DNA from: CBFDBT01 sp965603115
GTDB taxonomy: Bacteria > Pseudomonadota > Alphaproteobacteria > Sphingomonadales > Kordiimonadaceae
Reading direction: 5' to 3'
Assembly (NCBI GenBank): GCA_965603115.1
Contig: CBFDBT010000084.1
Span: 1 to 10,800 of the forward strand
Length of the DNA stretch: 10,800 bases
How positions within the stretch are numbered: position 1 is the stretch's first letter; each line of letters begins with the position of its first letter. The notes beneath the pieces are model-generated. The model searched no databases. It saw nothing but the letters and a program-made list of their open reading frames with translations, and was not told the DNA's origin. Below are positions 7,423-10,800 of the stretch, piece after piece. The translations under genes and the position numbers were made by a program.

Positions 7423-8610
7423 ATGTCAACGATCAATGCAGATGATGAATTAACACCGCTTCAATTAGATCCTAAGCGGTATTTATGGCTTTTTGCTGCT
7501 TTTTGGGGATTTGTGCCTATTGCTTTCATGTATACAGCGCATGCAACTGGCAATGGACTTTGGATATGGGGCTATTTTGTCTTTATTTTTATGGTGATGC
7601 CAACGCTGGATAAGCTTATGGGATCAAGTTCTTATAATCCTCCTGAGAGTGAATTTGTCAGGATGAGGGATGATTCATATTATAAGTGGCTTGCTCGCTT
7701 TACTGCAATTTCACCCTTTTTTAGTCAATTGGCGGGGGCCTGGTACATCGCGACCTATGAGCCAAGTTATGGAATTTATTTTGGCTTTGCATGGGCTGCT
7801 GGTTGGGCTTTGGGGCTGTCGGTTAATGCCTCGCATGAAGTTGGGCATAAAAGTAGCAAGATTGATCACTTCTTTGCCAGCTTAGGCTTAGCGCCTAGCT
7901 TTATGGGACATTTCCGTATTGAACATAATAATGGCCATCATATTCAGGTGGCGACACCAGAAGATACGGCTACTTCTAGAATGGGCCAAAATTTCTATAG
8001 CTTTGTACGCACAGAATTGCCGGGTGGATTTTCTCGCGCTTGGAATATCGAAAAGAAAAGACTGTCTAAAAAGGGCATATCACAATTTTCTCTCAAAAAT
8101 GAAGTATTCCGCAATGCTTTGGTCTCGCTGCTTTATTACACTGTGATGATTTATACTTTTGGTTTTATTGTATTACCCTTTTTGCTTATCGCAGCTTTAA
8201 TGGGCAACCTCTTGTTATCCTCAGCTAATTATATTGAGCATTACGGCTTGAAGCGCGAAAAGCTTGAGAATGGAAAATATGAACGGTGCCAGCCGCACCA
8301 TAGCTGGAATAGCAATCGCTATCTCTCAAATCTTTTGATATTGCATCTTGAGCGGCACTCAGATCACCATGCGCATGCTCAAAGGCCATATCAGTGCCTC
8401 AGGCATTTTGATGAAGTGCCACAATTACCGTCGGGATATTTGCCGATGTTTTTCCGTGCATGGATCCCGCCTTGGTGGTTTAGCCTTATGGACAAGCGTG
8501 TAGCCGACTGGGCTGGCGGGGACATGAATAAGGTCATGATCTTAGAGGGCCGCGAGGAAGAAATGTTTGAAAAGTGGCATAACCCGAAAGACGCTGCTGC
8601 AGCTGAGTAA
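7423..8610 (+). CDS. alkB: Alkane 1-monooxygenase (AlkB), membrane di-iron hydroxylase
   Basis: A 395-residue inner-membrane di-iron enzyme that oxidises the terminal carbon of n-alkanes to 1-alkanols. All nine metal-ligand histidines of the family are visible: His138 and His142 in SHEVGHK; His168, His172 and His173 in EHNNGHH, followed by VATPEDTATSRMG; His273 in NYIEHYG; His312, His315 and His316 in LERHSDHHAHAQRPYQCLR. The numbering agrees with my recollection of the Pseudomonas putida GPo1 enzyme, and the N-terminal third aligns to it without gaps. The HHSWNSN stretch (292-298) further separates it from xylene monooxygenases and desaturases. Several hydrophobic segments are seen, for example about 20-40, 46-64, 93-135 and 230-267. 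The frame opens at TTG 7393, but GGGGA at 7412-7416 sits six bases before ATG 7423. Ile55 replaces the usual gatekeeper Trp. There is no fused rubredoxin; the C-terminus is short and Ala-rich. Confidence 0.95.
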   Translation: MSTINADDELTPLQLDPKRYLWLFAAFWGFVPIAFMYTAHATGNGLWIWGYFVFIFMVMPTLDKLMGSSSYNPPESEFVRMRDDSYYKWLARFTAISPFFSQLAGAWYIATYEPSYGIYFGFAWAAGWALGLSVNASHEVGHKSSKIDHFFASLGLAPSFMGHFRIEHNNGHHIQVATPEDTATSRMGQNFYSFVRTELPGGFSRAWNIEKKRLSKKGISQFSLKNEVFRNALVSLLYYTVMIYTFGFIVLPFLLIAALMGNLLLSSANYIEHYGLKREKLENGKYERCQPHHSWNSNRYLSNLLILHLERHSDHHAHAQRPYQCLRHFDEVPQLPSGYLPMFFRAWIPPWWFSLMDKRVADWAGGDMNKVMILEGREEEMFEKWHNPKDAAAAE

Positions 8611-8635
8611 AGCCACAAATCCAAACCACACCCAA

Positions 8636-8758
8636 TCGTCACTCCGGGCAGATGCGTAAGCATCGGTACGACCCGGAGTCCATAATTAAATTATGACCCC
8701 GCCAGTGGCGGGGACTCTATTCTCTGGTGCTGGATACCAGCCTTCGCTGGTATGACGA
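8636..8758. repeat. Composite REP-like palindromic element in the convergent alkB / S10 gap
   Basis: A 123-base module bounded by the inverted 6-mers TCGTCA (8636-8641) and TGACGA (8753-8758). It holds a left hairpin ACTCCGGG...CCCGGAGT (8641-8648 with 8672-8679) that encloses GATGC-GTAA-GCATC (8651-8664). A near-perfect AT palindrome CATAATT-A-AATTATG follows (8681-8695), then CCCCGCC-AGT-GGCGGGG (8697-8713), and a right hairpin ATACCAGC-CTTC-GCTGGTAT (8734-8753). GAGTCC (8676-8681) also pairs with GGACTC (8712-8717) around the centre. The right unit, read TGGATACCAGC...ATGACG, resembles the dispersed palindromes with TGGAT and ATGAC ends common in alphaproteobacterial gaps. The left unit looks like a diverged inverse copy. 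The element may be a repeat family member, and may also end transcription from both convergent genes, though no strong T-run follows. No coding potential is evident. Confidence 0.75.
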
Positions 8759-8780
8759 AAAGGCTTTAAACTACCGTACC

Positions 8781-10244
8781 CTAATCAGCCTGAATAAACT
8801 CTCTGATATCATCAAGCAGCACATCCATGCTGGGATGATGGATATACATCATATGACCCGCTGGATAATATTTATACGTCACCCGCTTTGGGTCTATGCC
8901 ATTGCGGTCGAGGGAATATTCAGCACCAAACATCGGTGTTGCAAAGTCATAATATCCCGCAGCATTAAACACTCTGAGTTGGCTGTTACCGCGCATGGCT
9001 TTGCCAATATAGGGCGCAACATTCATATAGGGTTGGCGGTATGACTTGGAGTTTAGACGCCAGTTCCAGTCCCTCACGCCGCCAATGATAGTATATTCAC
9101 GGTCAGGATTAAATTTGAGAATATCGCGAACCCAATAGTTAAGTGCGGCCGTATAAGCGCCGTCTATACCATAAAAACTTGGGTCAATTTCCGGTGTCTC
9201 TCCGGCATTATCTCTCTCAACTCCTTTGAAGCGACTATCGAGCCTGCCTAGGGCAAAGCCTTCGTCGCGCATCAATTCTTTGTTAAAACGCTGGAAATGG
9301 ACACGCAGATTAGCGTGGTCGAGATATTTTTCACTAAGCCCTGTAAAATAAGCAAGCTTTGCGCGGATGGCATTTCGCTTTTCACCCTTTAGCCTGCTGC
9401 CAAGCAACAGCGCTGGGCCGTAGTCTTCCATGGCGAATGTGCGGGCTTCATCAACCCATGCTTCTATAGTTTTCCCCTGACCAGCTTTACCGTGATAATG
9501 GGCGGTCGCTGCCATGGTTGGTAAATTTGTCATATAACCAAGCTCATTGCCCTCATCGTAAGAGCGCACAGTGCCATTAATGGAAACGTCATCAAAGCCG
9601 CCTTCAAGCTGTTTGATAAGTGCTGCTGAACGCGTTGTGCCATAGCTTTCCCCACCAATATATTTTGGGCTATTCCAGCGGTGGTTTTCTCTCAGCCATA
9701 TGCGAATAAACTGTGCGATGGACTTAGCGTCTTCATTAACGCCCCAAAAGTCCTTGCCCTTACCAACACCAGCCGCTTGACTAAAACCAGTGCCAACGGG
9801 GTCAATGAAAACTATGTCAGTGACATCAAGGATGGTGTCGCTGTTATCCACTATATTAAAAGGGGCTGCACCATCGTCTTCAGCGTCAGACGGGACGACA
9901 ATTTTTTTCGGGCCAAAGGCACCCATATGCAGCCAAACAGAAGACGAGCCCGGCCCGCCATTATAGATAAAGGATACAGGACGCTTTCTTTTGTCACTGA
10001 CGCCGTTTTTAACGTAGGACGTTGAAAAGATGCGCGCTGTTACGTCACCATCTTTGTTGCGCAGCAGGGTTTCACCCGCTGTGGCTTTATACTTTAATTT
10101 TTGACCGTTGAATGTGCCGCTGTGTTCTGTCACCGAGACAACAGGGTCAGCAACCGGTTTTGCTTTTTTTGCATCCTCTGCAATCGCTGCACTTGATAGT
10201 AAAAGTGTGAAAGCCGTAAAGGCTGATAATAGGTATTTTGTCAT
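8781..10244 (-). CDS. Exported S10-family serine carboxypeptidase
   Basis: A 487-residue peptidase of family S10 (carboxypeptidase Y-like, alpha/beta-hydrolase fold), which removes C-terminal residues from peptides. A signal peptide is clear: a Lys near the start, a hydrophobic stretch to about residue 21 and a likely cut at AIA|ED (22/23), with no lipobox, so it should be periplasmic or secreted. The oxyanion-hole motif NGGPGSSS is at 95-102, the nucleophile Ser200 in GGESYGTTR, Asp433 in GYYDFATP and His464 in PAGHMMY, completing the triad. LPTMAATAHYHGK (241-253) is also typical of bacterial members. The frame extends upstream to 10361, but that start lies inside the neighbouring terminator hairpin, and GGGGA ends seven bases before ATG 10244, which also begins the signal peptide. 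It is convergent with alkB and separated from the upstream same-strand gene by a terminator, so it is probably transcribed alone. Peptide-scavenging is the likely role. Confidence 0.93.
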   Translation of the reverse strand: MTKYLLSAFTAFTLLLSSAAIAEDAKKAKPVADPVVSVTEHSGTFNGQKLKYKATAGETLLRNKDGDVTARIFSTSYVKNGVSDKRKRPVSFIYNGGPGSSSVWLHMGAFGPKKIVVPSDAEDDGAAPFNIVDNSDTILDVTDIVFIDPVGTGFSQAAGVGKGKDFWGVNEDAKSIAQFIRIWLRENHRWNSPKYIGGESYGTTRSAALIKQLEGGFDDVSINGTVRSYDEGNELGYMTNLPTMAATAHYHGKAGQGKTIEAWVDEARTFAMEDYGPALLLGSRLKGEKRNAIRAKLAYFTGLSEKYLDHANLRVHFQRFNKELMRDEGFALGRLDSRFKGVERDNAGETPEIDPSFYGIDGAYTAALNYWVRDILKFNPDREYTIIGGVRDWNWRLNSKSYRQPYMNVAPYIGKAMRGNSQLRVFNAAGYYDFATPMFGAEYSLDRNGIDPKRVTYKYYPAGHMMYIHHPSMDVLLDDIREFIQAD

Positions 10245-10342
10245 GTTTAAGTCCCCTAATAATATAAGGCGGGACAATGCTATGAAATGGCTATTATTGC
10301 AAGATAAGTTGAGATGTTTTTTAAGGATGTCGGTTGGACAAT

Positions 10343-10364
10343 AAAAGGGGTGCCGAAGCACCCC
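10343..10364 (-). terminator. Intrinsic terminator of the small exported-protein gene
   Basis: On the minus strand this reads GGGGTGC-TTCG-GCACCCC followed by TTTT: a perfect 7-base GC-rich stem, a stabilising TTCG tetraloop and a short T-run. It lies 25 bases after the stop codon of the small exported-protein gene (10390) and about 100 bases before the S10 start, so it separates the two transcription units. Confidence 0.88.
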
Positions 10365-10389
10365 CAGAGGTAATCAATTTGAATATTGA

Positions 10390-10800
10390 TTATTTCTTAT
10401 CCTTTTTCTTAGGATCAAAGTGCCAGTGGCCAAAGGCTGTGTTGCCGCGGGCGATAAGGGAGCCCCATTCCTTCATAAGCTTGCCAACAGCTTCTTTGCC
10501 ACCTTCCTGCTTGGTAAGCGCATCCATCCATTTGACGTCATTGGGACTACGATACCACTCAAGGTCAGTAGGGCCATTTTCCAGCTTCCAGATGAAGGCT
10601 GCGTCCCATTCACCAGTTTTAAAATGCAGCGTTCTGGGGCCAGGCAACCCAGCTGCTTTGCCGGCTTTCATGAAATGCTCTCTGATGATTGTGAAAGCGC
10701 GCTCGGACTTGCCTGGTTTAAAGTCGATATAAGCCATGGTGAAATATGCTGCATTTTCGTATTTTACAGGGCCTTCATTGTCTTGGGCGAAGGCACTGCC
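10390..10800 (-). CDS. Small exported protein of unknown function, 5' end outside the window
   Basis: Only 136 residues plus the stop codon are visible. ATG 10737 could serve as a start (115 residues), but the same frame stays open to the window edge and its first residues, GSAFA|QDNEG, look like the end of a signal peptide with an Ala-x-Ala cut site. I therefore call a longer, exported protein whose start lies beyond 10800. The mature part opens with a strand-like AAYFTMAYIDFKPGK, then a helix (SERAFTIIREHFMKAGK), then strands HFKTG and DAAFIWKL, an order reminiscent of dimeric alpha-beta barrel (ABM-like) domains. That is inference from pattern alone. The C-terminus is Lys-rich (DPKKKDKK). 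I do not recognise a named family, and no catalytic motif is evident. A terminator follows directly, so it is the last gene of its unit. Confidence 0.72.
   Translation of the reverse strand, partial: GSAFAQDNEGPVKYENAAYFTMAYIDFKPGKSERAFTIIREHFMKAGKAAGLPGPRTLHFKTGEWDAAFIWKLENGPTDLEWYRSPNDVKWMDALTKQEGGKEAVGKLMKEWGSLIARGNTAFGHWHFDPKKKDKK

Noticed and set aside
8391..9044. Open frames on both strands across the alkB / S10 convergent gap
   Set aside because: They run through the palindromic repeat and into the ends of two clear genes, with no good ribosome site or recognisable motif.
9681..10025. Plus-strand open frame of 114 codons inside the S10 gene
   Set aside because: Antisense to the oxyanion-hole and upstream S10 motifs; no ribosome site or recognisable domain.
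10245..10361. N-terminal extension of the S10 carboxypeptidase to 10361
   Set aside because: The start would lie inside the terminator hairpin and would put 39 residues in front of a good signal peptide; the ribosome site points to ATG 10244.

Overview
The window looks like chromosome from a marine-type alphaproteobacterium of moderate GC. By eye, coding regions are about 40-50% GC and the gaps are AT-rich. The assignment rests on the style of the proteins (PleC/DivJ-like HisKA, adrenodoxin-reductase-type flavoprotein, AlkB, S10 carboxypeptidase) and on a REP-like palindrome ending in TGGAT...ATGAC, a type I associate with alphaproteobacteria. The order or genus cannot be fixed from sequence alone. 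There is no phage, transposase, CRISPR, tRNA or rRNA gene, and no gap over 300 bases.

Layout. (1) 1-1541, minus: the SppA membrane signal-peptide peptidase, lacking its C-terminus at the window edge. (2) 1542-1673: a divergent control region with an inverted repeat over a candidate promoter. (3) 1674-3680, plus: an AIM24/TIGR00266 protein and, 15 bases later, a cytoplasmic six-bladed-propeller sialidase-like protein, probably one operon. (4) 3816-5369, plus: a soluble PAS-PAS histidine kinase with no adjacent response regulator, behind a very AT-rich leader. (5) 5510-5932, plus: a PaaI-type hotdog thioesterase, convergent with the next gene. (6) 5954-7264, minus: an adrenodoxin-reductase-type NADPH:ferredoxin oxidoreductase. 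(7) 7423-8610, plus: an AlkB alkane 1-monooxygenase, divergent from the reductase across 158 bases. (8) 8636-8758: a composite palindromic repeat in the convergent gap. (9) 8781-10244, minus: an exported S10 serine carboxypeptidase. (10) A strong intrinsic terminator at 10343-10364 (minus), then 10390-10800, minus: a small exported protein of unknown function whose start lies outside the window.

How the genes work together. The most coherent functional unit is the divergent reductase/alkB pair. AlkB needs two electrons per turnover, and an NADPH-dependent flavoprotein next door is a plausible source, although no ferredoxin or rubredoxin gene is present. The thioesterase could act on acyl-CoAs formed downstream of alkane oxidation, but that is only inference. 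The rest looks like ordinary housekeeping and envelope genes. I saw nothing that clearly qualifies as a previously undescribed system. The best leads are the AlkB gatekeeper substitution, the AlkB/reductase pairing and the composite repeat.
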